Below, piece after piece: positions 1 through 10,400 of a stretch of 34,570 nucleotides of DNA. The notes beneath the pieces were generated by a model, which was not told the DNA's origin, ran no database searches, and saw only the letters and a program-made list of their open reading frames with translations. The stretch covers positions 1-34,570 of the forward strand of contig SUYX01000020.1 in the NCBI GenBank assembly GCA_015060225.1, given 5' to 3'. Position 1 is the stretch's first letter, and every line of letters begins with the position of its first letter. The DNA is from Bacteroidales bacterium. GTDB taxonomy: Bacteria; Bacteroidota; Bacteroidia; Bacteroidales; UBA932. The translations under genes were made by a program, and so were the position numbers.

Positions 1-2
1 TG

Positions 3-179
3 GATTTTACCGGAGTTAATGTTGTGAGCAACTCTTTCGCGGATGAGTGTATTGCCAAATTGTTATTGGTTATGTCCCTTTCTGAATTGAAGAGCAAGAC
101 AACATTTAGAGGACTTAATCCTGTTGCTTCTGAGAGTGTGCTTACGGCTTTGCGCCGCAGACATCTTACAACGGTATAG
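3..179 (+). CDS. C-terminal end of a DUF4325 (STAS-like) domain protein, partial
   Basis: Reading frame 3 is open from the left edge of the window to a TAG at 177-179 and gives 58 residues beginning DFTGVNVVSNSFADECIAKL. A short Asp-Phe-Thr-Gly-Val strand followed by a Ser-Phe-Ala-Asp-Glu helix start is the signature of DUF4325, a small STAS-like domain found alone or beside ATP-binding regulatory proteins. The C-terminus is basic (LRRRHLTTV). The start lies outside the window, so the full length and any N-terminal domain are unknown. The family call rests on this motif only; the cellular role is not established. Confidence 0.6.
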   Translation, partial: DFTGVNVVSNSFADECIAKLLLVMSLSELKSKTTFRGLNPVASESVLTALRRRHLTTV

Positions 180-211
180 TCTCTTTTAGGGAAATAATAT
201 TTAATACTTTT

Positions 212-249
212 AAACGGAGAATGACCTATTGAGGAATTTTCCGTTTTTT
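212..249 (+). terminator. Possible intrinsic terminator after the DUF4325 gene
   Basis: AAACGGA (212-218) pairs with TCCGTTT (240-246) and runs into a T-rich tract. The 21-nt loop is long, so this is a moderate prediction. It lies 33 bases after the stop codon. Confidence 0.45.
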
Positions 250-468
250 ATTGTAATATACTCATTAATTCATTTTATAAAACTCTATTAAAATTGTAGC
301 ATTATTATTGTAATACGCAGATATACAAAGAATTAAGGAAGTGTCTTTGTGTTGCAATGTAGTTGTGTCGCTGAAAATATTCATAACTATTTGTCAAAAA
401 TCTTTATTAGAAAATTGCTAAATATTGAATATCAGTGTCTTTCTCGTCTCGTTTTTGACATAAAATAA

Positions 469-500
469 TAAATTAGATGAAACGCGTTTCATCTAATTTA
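469..500. repeat. 32-bp perfect palindrome
   Basis: The 16 bases from 469 (TAAATTAGATGAAACG) are followed directly by their exact reverse complement, centred on CGCG at 483-486. There is no loop and no T-tract, so it is not a standard terminator. It sits in an AT-rich stretch (about 250-535) with no credible gene, about 50 bp before the first 104-bp repeat array. It could be a dimeric protein-binding site or a cruciform; the sequence does not say which. Confidence 0.85.
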
Positions 501-548
501 CTACATCTTTCTATTTATCAGTACGTTATATAGGGTATCACCAACCGT

Positions 549-1112
549 TGTTGTCCACAAACAAGGTGTCTTTTGTGGACGCGGAGGAGAAATAGTTGCC
601 GCCTGTCCACGCTGAGGGTGCCTGGTGTGGATGTATGGTGCCCGCAGTTGGCATTTGTCCACGGATGGGGCGTTTTTGTGGACGCGGAGGAAAATAGTTG
701 CCGCCTGTCCACACAGAGGGTGCCTGGTGTGGATGTATGGTGCCCGCAGGTGGCATTTGTCCACGGATGGGGGCGTTTTTGTGGACGCGGAGGAGAAATA
801 GTTGCCGCCTGTCTACACAGAGGGTGCCTGGTGTGGATGTGTGGTGCCCGCAGGTGGCATTTGTCCACGGATGGGGGTGTTTTTGTGGACGCGGAGGAGA
901 AATAGTTGCCGCCTGTCCACACATAGGGTGCCTGGTGTGGACGTATGGTGCCCGCAGGTGGCATTTGTCCACGGATGGGGGCGTTTTTGTGGACGCTGAG
1001 GAGAATAGTTGCCGCCTGTCCACACAGAAGGTGCCTAGTGTGGATGTATGGTGCCCGCAGGTGGCATTTGTCCACGGATGGGGGCGTTTTTGAGGACGCG
1101 GAGGAGATTCCC
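549..1112 (+). repeat. Tandem array 1 of the 104-bp (2 x 52-bp) GTCCAC/GTGGAY element
   Basis: About five and a half copies of a 102-104 bp unit. GTCCAC-type half-sites start at 553, 605, 657, 707, 759 and so on to 1070, and each is followed 21-22 bp later by GTGGAC or GTGGAT. The last one has decayed to GAGGAC at 1092. The linker between half-units carries AGAAATAG-TTGCCGCC, a subtype different from the GGGAAATG of the array at 17053 but the same as the repeat that overlaps the 3' end of the transposase gene. The orientation matches the arrays at 17053 and 18921. Open frames in this region are artefacts of the GC-rich repetition. Confidence 0.95.
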
Positions 1113-1166
1113 GGAGAAACGGTTCTGCCCAGTGGGGAGGAGACCTCCTCAGGAGGGGAACAAAAC

Positions 1167-1195
1167 AAAAAAGACAGCTCTTTTTCAGAACTGCC
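1167..1195 (-). terminator. Intrinsic terminator of the tRNA-Arg/tRNA-Lys operon
   Basis: Read on the minus strand, GGCAGTTCT and AGAGCTGTC form a 9-bp stem (with G-U pairs) around a GAAAA loop, followed at once by six T residues. It begins 8 bases past the tRNA-Lys 3' end. Confidence 0.85.
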
Positions 1196-1202
1196 TTTCA
1201 AG

Positions 1203-1275
1203 TGACCCGCCAGGGGATCGAACCCTGGACCCCAACATTAAGAGTGTCGTGCTCTACCAGCTGAGCTAGCGAGTC
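1203..1275 (-). tRNA. tRNA-Lys (anticodon CUU)
   Basis: Complete 73-nt cloverleaf. Acceptor GACTCGC pairs with GCGGGTC (one G-U), the D arm is GCTC...GAGC, the anticodon stem CGACA/TGTTG closes a CTCTTAA loop with anticodon CTT, and the T arm is CAGGG-TTCGATC-CCCTG. CCA is not encoded. It is the second gene of a two-tRNA transcript, 8 nt after tRNA-Arg. Confidence 0.95.
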
Positions 1276-1283
1276 GGTTTTTG

Positions 1284-1357
1284 TGATCCAGAAGGGATTC
1301 GAACCCCTGACCCACAGATTAGAAATCTGTTGCTCTATCCAGCTGAGCTACTGGACC
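1284..1357 (-). tRNA. tRNA-Arg (anticodon UCU)
   Basis: Complete 74-nt cloverleaf. Acceptor GGTCCAG pairs with CTGGATC, anticodon stem ACAGA/TCTGT closes loop TTTCTAA with anticodon TCT, and the T loop is TTCGAAT. CCA is not encoded. First gene of the two-tRNA operon. Confidence 0.95.
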
Positions 1358-1389
1358 AATCCCGCCTGGCTTATTGCCTTTAGCGGATG

Positions 1390-1418
1390 CAAATATAGGA
1401 ATATTTTTCATTTCCAAA
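1390..1418 (-). promoter_or_regulatory. Probable promoter of the tRNA operon
   Basis: On the minus strand a TATATTTG box (1397-1390) matches the Bacteroidota -7 consensus TAnnTTTG, about 33 bp before tRNA-Arg. A TTTG lies 17 bp upstream, slightly closer than the usual 19. Confidence 0.6.
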
Positions 1419-1472
1419 AAATTTTTTTGCATAATTCTTGTTAACTTTACATCCGGATGAGCATTTTTAAGG

Positions 1473-3809
1473 ATGAGGAGACTTTTTGCAATATCATTTT
1501 CTATTGTTTTGCTGTTCAGCACTGCAGCATTGGGAGTCCCTGCCGCAATTGGAGTCCCTGCAGCAACGGGAGTCACTGCGTCAATGAATGATTGCGGATT
1601 TTGTGGTGGCCATTCAGTAGATGGTGCCCCTGCAACATTCAGATATCTTTCAGAAATGGCAGATACCCATTCCTATGGTGTCATTTATGAAAAGATGTTG
1701 GTTTCAGCTGATGGACAATCCGGTGTTCTGCAAGAGGATGAACTTTCCCTGCATCGGTTGAATACTTTGCTGGACAGTCTGAGGGCTAATGCTATCCGTT
1801 ACAGGGATATTTCTCCAGATTATGATGCATCCATTTATATAAGTGGGAATGTTGATGTCCTTTCAAGAGGCTGTTTGAATGATTTTATACCCATCCTCAA
1901 CAGAATTGATGATGGAGTGGACAATTATTATGCGGAGTTTATTGGTGGTCTCACTTTTACCAATCCCAATATCTACAATCACTCCCTTTATTCCATTTCA
2001 TCCAATAAAAAAAGGTTTATAGAAGAGCATATTGAGACTATTGTCGCTCCCTGTATCCAGCTGAATGTTTATTCGCAGTATTTTCTGGGACAGGTATATT
2101 CCCCACTGGCATATAAGTCGGGAAGATATTACATTTACTCTTTGGATTCCTCCTGGGTTGATAAAGGAAATATTTATTACAGGATCTCTTTTGCCCCACG
2201 CATTAACAATTACAAGTTTGTGGAGGGTTATTTGGTTGCCAGTGGAAGTAATTTCTCCATAAGGGAGATTTCAGTTAAGGGCAAAGTAGAATTTATAAAC
2301 TATTCCGGCAACGTTCAGATGGGAGAGGAGGGGACGGAGAGTGAATTTCTCCCCCGGAAGATACTCCTTGGTACAGATATAAAGTTCCTTGGTACCCGCC
2401 TAAGCGGAGAGTATACTTCAATGATAAGATACAATAAGATCAATCCCAGACATATTCCCGACGAAGAACCTGACAGAAAAACGAAAGTTAGACGGCAAGG
2501 GGATCCATTTGTAGAGCAGGGTGGCCTGATAAAAGGCCACAGGGCTCGCCAAACACAGTATGATCTCTCATTGCAGTATAGCACCCGTGTGGATACCCTC
2601 TCTGCAGTTGCAGCAAGGATTGTGGACTATAGGGATTCTATCCATACAGAAGGTGATGATTTTATCGGGAAGATAGATACATTGCCCAGAATGGTTGCTG
2701 TGGTAAAGAATCCTAGCGGTATTGAAAAGATGGGGCGTTTTATGATAAGGGATTATTCACTTGATCTCAAGGATTTGGGGCAACTCCACATTGCGCCTCT
2801 TGTGAGTCCTCTGCTTTTTGATTACAGCACCAGCAGGGGAGTTTCATACAATCAGAAAGTCAGGCTTTCCAGAATTACCACTACCGACAAACTTTATACC
2901 CTGGAGCCGCGTGTGGGTTACAACTTCAAATACAAGGAGTTCTATTGGGGTGTAAATGGAGAGGTAAATTATGCTCCAAGGCGGATGGGGAGGGTTTTCC
3001 TTGACATGGGCAACGGAAACAAGTTTGCAGCCCGCAGCGGAATAGCTGTAGATACATCGGGAGGAAAGAAGAATGAGTTCCGGGCTCTCCATGCACGTGT
3101 GGGCCATAAGATTGAGGTGGCCAACGGTTTTACCATAAGTACAAACATTGCCCTGCACAGGTATTCCCAGATAGAGAAACACAGCAATTTTTACTCAACT
3201 TTTGTTCCTGAACTTGAGTTACAGTACACCCCAAAACAGTACTACTACATGAATGGGGAGAGGAAGGTGTATCTCTATTCCCCTTGCCCCACATTTACCC
3301 TCAATTTTGCCCACTCCTTCAAAGGGGTGATGGGGAGTACAACCAGGTTCAACAAGGTGGAGTTTGACATGCAGCAAAAATTGAGGGTAGGGCCTATGCA
3401 CTCCCTCCACTACAGGGTGGGGTTCGGCCTCTTCTACGACTATTCAGATCTCTATTTTGCTGAATTCAACAACCTCAAAAGAAACAATCTTCCCGAAGGA
3501 TGGGATGATGACATAGGGGGAACATTCCATCTCCTCTCAACTGTAAAATACAATGAAATAGACAAATACCTCCGGGCCAATATCAAGTACGATGCACCGC
3601 TTATCCTTGTCCCAAGCCTTTTCAGGAAAGTAAAATACATTACCAAGGAGAGGCTCTATTGCAACATGCTCCTTGTTGACACCATGGACCCTTACATAGA
3701 GATGGGTTACGGAATAGGTACCAACATCTTCAATGTAGGGCTCTTCTGGGGCGGTGAAATCACCAAATGGGACATGGTAGGTGTGAAGTTCACATTTGAG
3801 GTACAGTAG
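1473..3809 (+). CDS. DUF5686 family outer-membrane protein
   Basis: The 778-residue product has a signal peptide (residues 1-21, MRRLFAISFSIVLLFSTAAL), a short repetitive GVPAA/GVPAAT stretch, then a long region typical of DUF5686. This includes YRISFAP near residue 233, where the family has its YxIsFxP strand, and a C-terminal half rich in alternating aromatic strands that ends on a hydrophobic residue pattern (FTFEVQ), as in outer-membrane beta-barrels. Most family members carry an N-terminal carboxypeptidase-regulatory-like (CarboxypepD_reg) domain of about 100 residues; I do not see one here. The function of the family is unknown; it is exported to the cell envelope. The gene converges on the pilus operon with only 14 bp between stop codons and no visible terminator. 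A TAACTTTA sequence at 1442-1449 could be a weak -7 box. Confidence 0.75.
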   Translation: MRRLFAISFSIVLLFSTAALGVPAAIGVPAATGVTASMNDCGFCGGHSVDGAPATFRYLSEMADTHSYGVIYEKMLVSADGQSGVLQEDELSLHRLNTLLDSLRANAIRYRDISPDYDASIYISGNVDVLSRGCLNDFIPILNRIDDGVDNYYAEFIGGLTFTNPNIYNHSLYSISSNKKRFIEEHIETIVAPCIQLNVYSQYFLGQVYSPLAYKSGRYYIYSLDSSWVDKGNIYYRISFAPRINNYKFVEGYLVASGSNFSIREISVKGKVEFINYSGNVQMGEEGTESEFLPRKILLGTDIKFLGTRLSGEYTSMIRYNKINPRHIPDEEPDRKTKVRRQGDPFVEQGGLIKGHRARQTQYDLSLQYSTRVDTLSAVAARIVDYRDSIHTEGDDFIGKIDTLPRMVAVVKNPSGIEKMGRFMIRDYSLDLKDLGQLHIAPLVSPLLFDYSTSRGVSYNQKVRLSRITTTDKLYTLEPRVGYNFKYKEFYWGVNGEVNYAPRRMGRVFLDMGNGNKFAARSGIAVDTSGGKKNEFRALHARVGHKIEVANGFTISTNIALHRYSQIEKHSNFYSTFVPELELQYTPKQYYYMNGERKVYLYSPCPTFTLNFAHSFKGVMGSTTRFNKVEFDMQQKLRVGPMHSLHYRVGFGLFYDYSDLYFAEFNNLKRNNLPEGWDDDIGGTFHLLSTVKYNEIDKYLRANIKYDAPLILVPSLFRKVKYITKERLYCNMLLVDTMDPYIEMGYGIGTNIFNVGLFWGGEITKWDMVGVKFTFEVQ

Positions 3810-3823
3810 CCCCGTAAGGTGTT

Positions 3824-6800
3824 CTACTCATCTACCCTGTATATTTCCCATTTTGAATAGTTGTCATTGCTATTGTTCCTTACAGTTACCGTTGAAGAGT
3901 TTTCCGGCATATACCAGTAATATCCGTTATTGTATATGGTGAAACTGCCATCTGTAAATTCAAAGGTAAATCTTGTTGCCCATGTGCTGTTGGTTCCGTT
4001 TATAGTCAGACTCTGGGAGTTCCAGCCAACAGTCAATCGTGCATAGTTCTGGGTCTGTACATTTTTGATTTTATATGCATCGTACTGTGTTTCAAACATG
4101 AAGTAATTGCTGTTGTCAGGGGTGTCCTTCCCATTTATAGGATCTCCTCCATCATACACATATGCCTCTGTACCAACATTTTTAATTACATATCTTGCAT
4201 TAATGTTATTGTTAATTTCGTCCAAAGATGTAACCTTTACCAGATTCACTGCAACAACTGTGAAACCTCTGGTTTCACTTTCCTGTGGAGTATCAATTCC
4301 AGCATATTTAACACTGAATCTTACTGTATAATTGCCTGCAGCATCAAATTCAAGGAATCCGTCTGTTGTACAATAACCGCTGTATATATATGTTGTTCCG
4401 CTAATACTATTGAGGTTGGCAGTAATATCTATTGGCTCTAAATCACCATTGCCGTCATTGATGATCATATATACCTTTTCAGGTGTATTGTCTCCGTAGA
4501 GCCTTATAATCCTGTTAATATTCTGTCCTGTAAGTACAGTGTTGTCGCCGGACCACTCTTCAAAGCTGATATAATTCTCTGATTTTATAGTTATTGTCGT
4601 AGATGAAATCCTGTTCACATTATCCTTGTTCCTTACATATAATATAAATCTGAATTCTCCGGTATTGTTGCTTAAATCCAAATCGTGTGTAGTGCAGAAA
4701 TCATTAAAATTGAATGCATATGTTGCCGGATTCCATATGAAACCTTCCCCATTCAGACTTGATGTCTTTATTTCTGACTCATCCCAAACTTGAATAACGT
4801 GCTCATGATGCACCTCCGGATTATCTTTCAGGTGATATCCTATAGAAAGTTTTGCATCGGTAATTGGCACACCAAAAGATTCTGCGTGGAGTGTAAAATT
4901 GACTGTTTCATCCAGGTCAGGTACAGATGTCCTGGAAGGAGTAATGAATGCCATTACCCTGTTCAACTCCATATTCCTTACGCATCTCACGGGAGCGGCA
5001 GTCTTCCTGTTGGTATGGTCAATTATCTGATGTCCTGAGTAATCTCCCTCCACATTCAGCTCTTTCCATGTCCTCTCTTTTGACAAATATATCCTTGACC
5101 GGTGCATGTAATACTCAGGATCATCAGCAAGGGTACTCACAACTGCAGACTGGTAATCAGCCTTCTGTCCCACATATCTCCATGAACATACCAAAGAGTT
5201 CAACCCTCTGTCAACCCCCTTATATCCTGTATACGGAAAATAAAATTCTGATTTTTTAGCAGGTACCCCATTAACAGTATTTACACTGACAATCTGCCCA
5301 TATTCAGTATTGGTGAATGTACCTGCAGCACCTGCATTGTACATTGCATATGAAAACAGGTCTCCCAATTCACCTCCGGATACCCTGTATCCGTATGGGC
5401 ATGGGTCATATATTGTTTTTGTAGTTCTTCCCGACGAAGTATTATAACCCCACAGAAAATCTATCTTTGCATGCAGCCAGTTGAAATAGTACGATTGTGT
5501 CTGGGCGGTAGGCATTATCAGATACATGGGATTTTCAACAGCATCCTTTAATGTTGGGGCAGCCAATCTTACAACCTCTGCAGCATCGTATTTGTCAGAA
5601 GCGTAATCGTAATATGGTGCGGTAATCATGTTGATAGGGGAGTAGTTCCACTCTGGAGGACCCATTGAAGGGTCTTTCCTTCCCCATTGGTAATAGAGGC
5701 CGTAGGTCTCCAGAACATTGCCTGAAGAGGTTTCATTGCCGTCCCATCTGGCTGCTGTGGCACCCAAATTCCTGTCCAAAATTACAATTTCAGTCTCATT
5801 TTCTGTATATGGTATCTCCTGTGGCGTATCTGTAATCCATATATGCCAGCTCCACAATATATTCCTGTTGTTGTCATATACTGCAATTACAGCATTTCCC
5901 TCCCTGAATTTTGTAGCGTCATTGGGGTCTTTGGCCACTTTGAACCTAACATATCCCATAAGCAGTTCAACCTGTGTAATGAGCCTTGGAGATGTTTCCC
6001 AAAGGATATCAGCAATTACAGGTTCAAGGTGTGTATTTGTCGGATACAGAGTTTGGGCACCAATTGACATCAGTCCCTTGTTGCCGTTGCCGGCAACAGT
6101 TGCATCAAAACAGAACCCATCATACATTGGATCTGCCTCCGTCCCTGCTGGATTAGACTTTATTATATAGCAGTTGGCATGTTTATAATTGAATACATGT
6201 TCCCCATCATCACCTCCTGTATACAGTTCTCCTGTAGTAAGGTCAAAATATTTCTCGGAGCCTTCTGAACCAAGGAATGTAAAAATGGTACCGTCTGTCT
6301 TGAAATTCAGATTAAGGTCGTATATATAGCCTGCATTGAATAGAGGTATTGCATCCTTTACAGCAGCTACATTCACATCATACACACCTGCTGTGGTATG
6401 TACCAGTACTCTCAGAGGCTGGTTTGGGCGTATCATCAGATATCCCAAATAGTGGTCAGCAGAACTTCCTCCAAGATCTATGGGGTACTTTTCTGCTGCA
6501 ATGTTTCCACTGCTTTTGTCATTCTCTCCAAATATAGGGGTGGTTACAACAGGAAGTTGTGCATTGTCTCCCCATTCGACATGTTCTGCAAAATTATCCT
6601 CTTCTTGAGGAAGTGCAATGGTACATGTGGTAGGTTGTCCTATCACCACAACCTTGGTAATGTCTCCCCACATACTCACATCCTGCGCTGAACCTTCAGC
6701 TTTTGCCCATATCCTTACGGCTGAAAGATAATGGTTGAACTTGAAGTAGTTTCCGGTATCGAAAGGATTCTCGTATGAACCGTCCTTCACATCGCTCACC

Positions 6801-7399
6801 ATTATATCTTTTGAACCGTCCAATCCTGTGAACTTTACTCCAACATAATCTTTCCCTTCAATTTCCATTTGTGTAAATGTGCTGTTGAAGTTGCTGTGGC
6901 CAAACTGTGTATACGGTTGGTTACCTTGAGCATTTTCCGGAAGTTCACATGTACGTGGGTACCATCCCACCATCCTCACATTCAGTTCTTTATTACTTGA
7001 AATGTAAGGTTGCTCAGGGTTCAGTGAGATGCTCCTAAGATTATTTGTTCTGTCATATGGAGCCGTAGAAATTGTACCTTCAGAAATATAAGCCTCGCTC
7101 CAATCTGTTATGTAATTCTTATCTGTATTGGCGGTGAATGAACCATTTTCCTTCTGGTCAATCCTAAGGAAATTGCAAAGCAGAGTATCAACATTTGTTG
7201 TCTGGTTTATAAGGGATTTTGTCCCCATAGTACCCGAGGCATGTTTTGTTGATACATTCTCTTTGATTAGACAATATGGAGTTACCTTTCCATTGCCTGC
7301 TATCTCTTCAAAAGTAAAGTCATCTTCCATTTTATTGCATCCGGCAACAAATGAAAGGGCAATTGAAGCAAAAATTATATATCTGTAAATATTCTTCAT
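3824..7399 (-). CDS. Large fimbrillin-FISUMP lipoprotein, probable pilus tip adhesin
   Basis: The 1191-residue product has a lipoprotein signal with lipobox Cys at 21. An N-terminal fimbrillin-like (Mfa-like) domain spans roughly 25-380, with the TK-S junction at residue 61. One FISUMP module (about 400-860) shows the repeated landmarks NCYII, NRNILWSWHIWITD, DRNLGATAA, YYQWGRKDP, IYDPCPYGYRV and PVRCVRN. About 330 further residues follow: Ig-like strands and a last ~130 residues of short aromatic repeats (YVIKNVGTEAYVY, FTIYNNGYYWYM) that resemble a ricin-type beta-trefoil lectin, which I infer from pattern only. It is the last gene of the operon, 4 bp after its FISUMP paralogue. In type V pili the large last-encoded subunits are usually tip components, hence the role given. 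Confidence 0.75.
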   Translation of the reverse strand: MKNIYRYIIFASIALSFVAGCNKMEDDFTFEEIAGNGKVTPYCLIKENVSTKHASGTMGTKSLINQTTNVDTLLCNFLRIDQKENGSFTANTDKNYITDWSEAYISEGTISTAPYDRTNNLRSISLNPEQPYISSNKELNVRMVGWYPRTCELPENAQGNQPYTQFGHSNFNSTFTQMEIEGKDYVGVKFTGLDGSKDIMVSDVKDGSYENPFDTGNYFKFNHYLSAVRIWAKAEGSAQDVSMWGDITKVVVIGQPTTCTIALPQEEDNFAEHVEWGDNAQLPVVTTPIFGENDKSSGNIAAEKYPIDLGGSSADHYLGYLMIRPNQPLRVLVHTTAGVYDVNVAAVKDAIPLFNAGYIYDLNLNFKTDGTIFTFLGSEGSEKYFDLTTGELYTGGDDGEHVFNYKHANCYIIKSNPAGTEADPMYDGFCFDATVAGNGNKGLMSIGAQTLYPTNTHLEPVIADILWETSPRLITQVELLMGYVRFKVAKDPNDATKFREGNAVIAVYDNNRNILWSWHIWITDTPQEIPYTENETEIVILDRNLGATAARWDGNETSSGNVLETYGLYYQWGRKDPSMGPPEWNYSPINMITAPYYDYASDKYDAAEVVRLAAPTLKDAVENPMYLIMPTAQTQSYYFNWLHAKIDFLWGYNTSSGRTTKTIYDPCPYGYRVSGGELGDLFSYAMYNAGAAGTFTNTEYGQIVSVNTVNGVPAKKSEFYFPYTGYKGVDRGLNSLVCSWRYVGQKADYQSAVVSTLADDPEYYMHRSRIYLSKERTWKELNVEGDYSGHQIIDHTNRKTAAPVRCVRNMELNRVMAFITPSRTSVPDLDETVNFTLHAESFGVPITDAKLSIGYHLKDNPEVHHEHVIQVWDESEIKTSSLNGEGFIWNPATYAFNFNDFCTTHDLDLSNNTGEFRFILYVRNKDNVNRISSTTITIKSENYISFEEWSGDNTVLTGQNINRIIRLYGDNTPEKVYMIINDGNGDLEPIDITANLNSISGTTYIYSGYCTTDGFLEFDAAGNYTVRFSVKYAGIDTPQESETRGFTVVAVNLVKVTSLDEINNNINARYVIKNVGTEAYVYDGGDPINGKDTPDNSNYFMFETQYDAYKIKNVQTQNYARLTVGWNSQSLTINGTNSTWATRFTFEFTDGSFTIYNNGYYWYMPENSSTVTVRNNSNDNYSKWEIYRVDE

Positions 7400-7403
7400 C
7401 CTG

Positions 7404-10400
7404 TTATTCTTTCATGCATCTTACCATTTTGCCGTAAGCGGAAGCATCTCCACCCTGGCTCTGTCGTGTATATGATCTGTTATACCAGAAAGATCTGGTG
7501 TCATACTGCCCCATAGGCATACCTGTATTCATTCTCCCTTCACTTCCTACATTTGTACAGGCTCCGGTTGTAGGATTCCTGTACCCTACAAGTGGGAACC
7601 ACATCTTCTCAAAATGTGCTTTGTTGGTAACGATTCCTTGTGGATCAAACCCTATCTCAGCATCTGTAAGTTGTGTACCATCCCCACTCTCGGTAATATC
7701 ACCCTCAGCATATTTCTCTGAGGAGTTGTATCTCCATGAGAAATGGAAAGGGGTACGGTATCCCGGAGGACAAGGATCGTGCATTGTCTTGGAGAATGTC
7801 TGTCCTTCAATAGAGTAATCTGCAACGGCATATCCCCACAAAGCAACATTTGTATAACCGTCTGCAAAAGATTCGGGGAACCATTGGCTGTTCTTCTGTC
7901 CGTTGGCAGTAGTACTTTTGTAGAATGCTGTAGGATCCTTTACGACATCAGGTATGGAGGCGGCCCCTTTCACATCTATCGACTTTCGGTAATCCCATGT
8001 CCCCTCATCGTTCTTTTTCCACCATCCCGACGAAGCTACTGTACTGCCTGTTGAACCGTCAGTGCCGTATCCAATGGTTGGAGGCCCCATAATAGGATCT
8101 TTCCTTCCCCATTGATAATAGAATCCCATCGTAGCTTCCTTTCCTTCTGTAGGCCATGTTATCTGAGAAATGTTTGCAGGAATCTCTGGAGCATAAGTGG
8201 CACCCAGAAATCTGTCCATTTTGGTATAGTTTCCGGATATCTTGTCTGCAGGCTTGTCTGTAAGCCAGATATGCCATGTCCACAAAATGTTCCCTGCATT
8301 GTCATATGCCGCAAGAATTGTATTTCCTTTGCTGAAATTGCTTACCTTGAACGCAACATAGCCGTCACTGCTTACGATACCTTCATCCAGCAAAGTAATG
8401 CACATGTTGGAAGGGGCCGGTTGATTGGAGGCTTCATTGTCAGGGAAATCGGTTTCCCCATTGGTAAAATCCCCCTGCCACCACAAAATGTCAACTCTTG
8501 CAGGAGATATTGTTGTGGAGAGACCTCCGTTTATCTCTGCAGTTGTAGTACCTCCCAATGGGAGAAGGCTTCCCACACCGTTGCCCCTTATGGTTGTCTT
8601 GAACTTGTAGAATCCGTCTTCATGCACCATATAGCAGTTTGCGGTTTGGGATGCACTCAAATCCTTCACTACATCTGCGGTGTTGTCACTCACACACCTT
8701 ACACCAAGGCCTCTGGTACGGTTAGTATATTCACCATCCTCAGACAATTTTGCAAGATAATCCCTTGTAAACTGCAGTCTGTATGGGGAGTCATTAATCC
8801 TCTCATCGGTTCCGGCAGACAAATTGGCATCATCAGCGTCATGTCTGTTTATGAGAGAAGACCACATCTCCACTATAGGAATATCTTCATGTTCATAGTT
8901 GCCGGTGCCATCCTTGTGGATATGTCCCAGTTTGTATTCGCCATTTATGTTTATATATCCCTGGAAAGGATACCAGATGTCATTACCCTCAATTACAAAC
9001 CTTATCCCTTGCAGTCCTTCCCAAAATGTTGCTACTGTCCCATTGGCTTTTGCAGTATTATATCCCGGCATATCTGCCCAGAACTGTTCCATACTCTCCC
9101 AGTTCCTCTGGTATGGCACATGATATCCTACAGGGCATGGGTCGTACAAAGTCTTTATAGGCTGCACATGCTCCACCTCCCTGTATCCCCAAAGGTTGTT
9201 TATGTTCTGGAATGCTGTCCTGTCTACCCAGTCATGTACATTATGACCGTTATGATCATGCAAACTTCCATAAAAAATGCCCGGATTAGCGACAGCTTCG
9301 TCGGGAGTAACACGTGTCTGACTGTCTTCTGCACTGATTTTTCCATCCTGCTTAATGCGGAATGGGGTAGGTCTTCCCCATTGGTAGAAGAGTCCGTTCA
9401 TGGTACCTGTTCCCCCTGGGGCGGCCGCTGTTGCTCCAAGGTTCCTGTCAAGTGCAACATACCCTTTGGTATAATTCTGTTTCTGAGGCTTGTCTGTTAT
9501 CCATATATGCCATGTCCAGATGCAATTTCCCTGTGCATCATATACTCCCAGCAGAACATTCCCCTCACTCTTGAGACTCTTGTCCGAGCGGTCAATTTTT
9601 CCTGTAATAGGATCAGTAGTAGTGTTTCCGTCAACATTGAACAGCACTTTACCCTCAACAATTTTATTTATTTCAAGTCTGAATTCAGCCACTTCACTCC
9701 AGATAATTTCCACTGTCTTAGGTGCGAGTACGGCATCTATTCCTCCTCCAAGTGCTGCTGAATTTCCGTTCCCTTTGACTGTAGCATTGAAACAGTACCC
9801 GAAATTGGCAGATGAAACTATATAGCAGTTTGCAGTTCCGGTTGTGCTCAAGTCGTAGAATGTACTTGAAATGTTAATGTCAGAATTTACATCTCCGCCA
9901 TCTGTCCAATCTGCAATCTGGACATCTGCATTTATTACTCCGTTATCAGAGAAACGGAGGATTATATCGTATGCATACCCAGGTTTGAAGTCCCTTGCAA
10001 TTGAAAGCTCGTGCTCGCCGGCTGTACCTGTGCTGCCACCTTCAGTTGTTACTACAATATCCAATAGCCCTAACCCGTCCACTTCCGGAGCCGCGGCAAT
10101 CCACTCTTTAAGAAGTTCCTTGTTGTCAAAACCGTCTTTAACAGGAGAATCACAACTGTAGACCATTGTGTTGCCGTTGCCGCTATACACTATAGAACAT
10201 TCTGTATTCTCTGCTCCCTTTGGGAGGGTAAGGGTACACTGGTCCGGCATTCCCATAAGTTTCAAAGACTTAATATTTCCCCAATTGAAAGAAGTGGTGC
10301 TTTTATATGCATAAATCCTGAACATTGAGAGGGCATGATTGAACTGCATTACATCAAATCCGCTCTCCATAGAACCGGTAACAGGCTCTGAGTACATTAT

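Noticed and set aside
553-1092. Half-sites such as TTGTCCACA as DnaA boxes, making the arrays a replication origin
   Set aside because: They differ from TTATCCACA in at least one position, recur at several dispersed loci, and no dnaA, dnaN or AT-rich unwinding region is near.
501-1269. Several overlapping open frames of 65-227 residues on both strands in array 1
   Set aside because: They are repeats of one GC-rich unit read in all frames, with Pro/His/Trp/Cys-rich products, no start signals and no family resemblance.
8112-9761. 549-residue frame on the plus strand inside the FISUMP gene
   Set aside because: It is the antisense shadow of the 1162-residue protein, with Cys- and Ile-rich composition and no domain pattern; the minus-strand product has clear modules.
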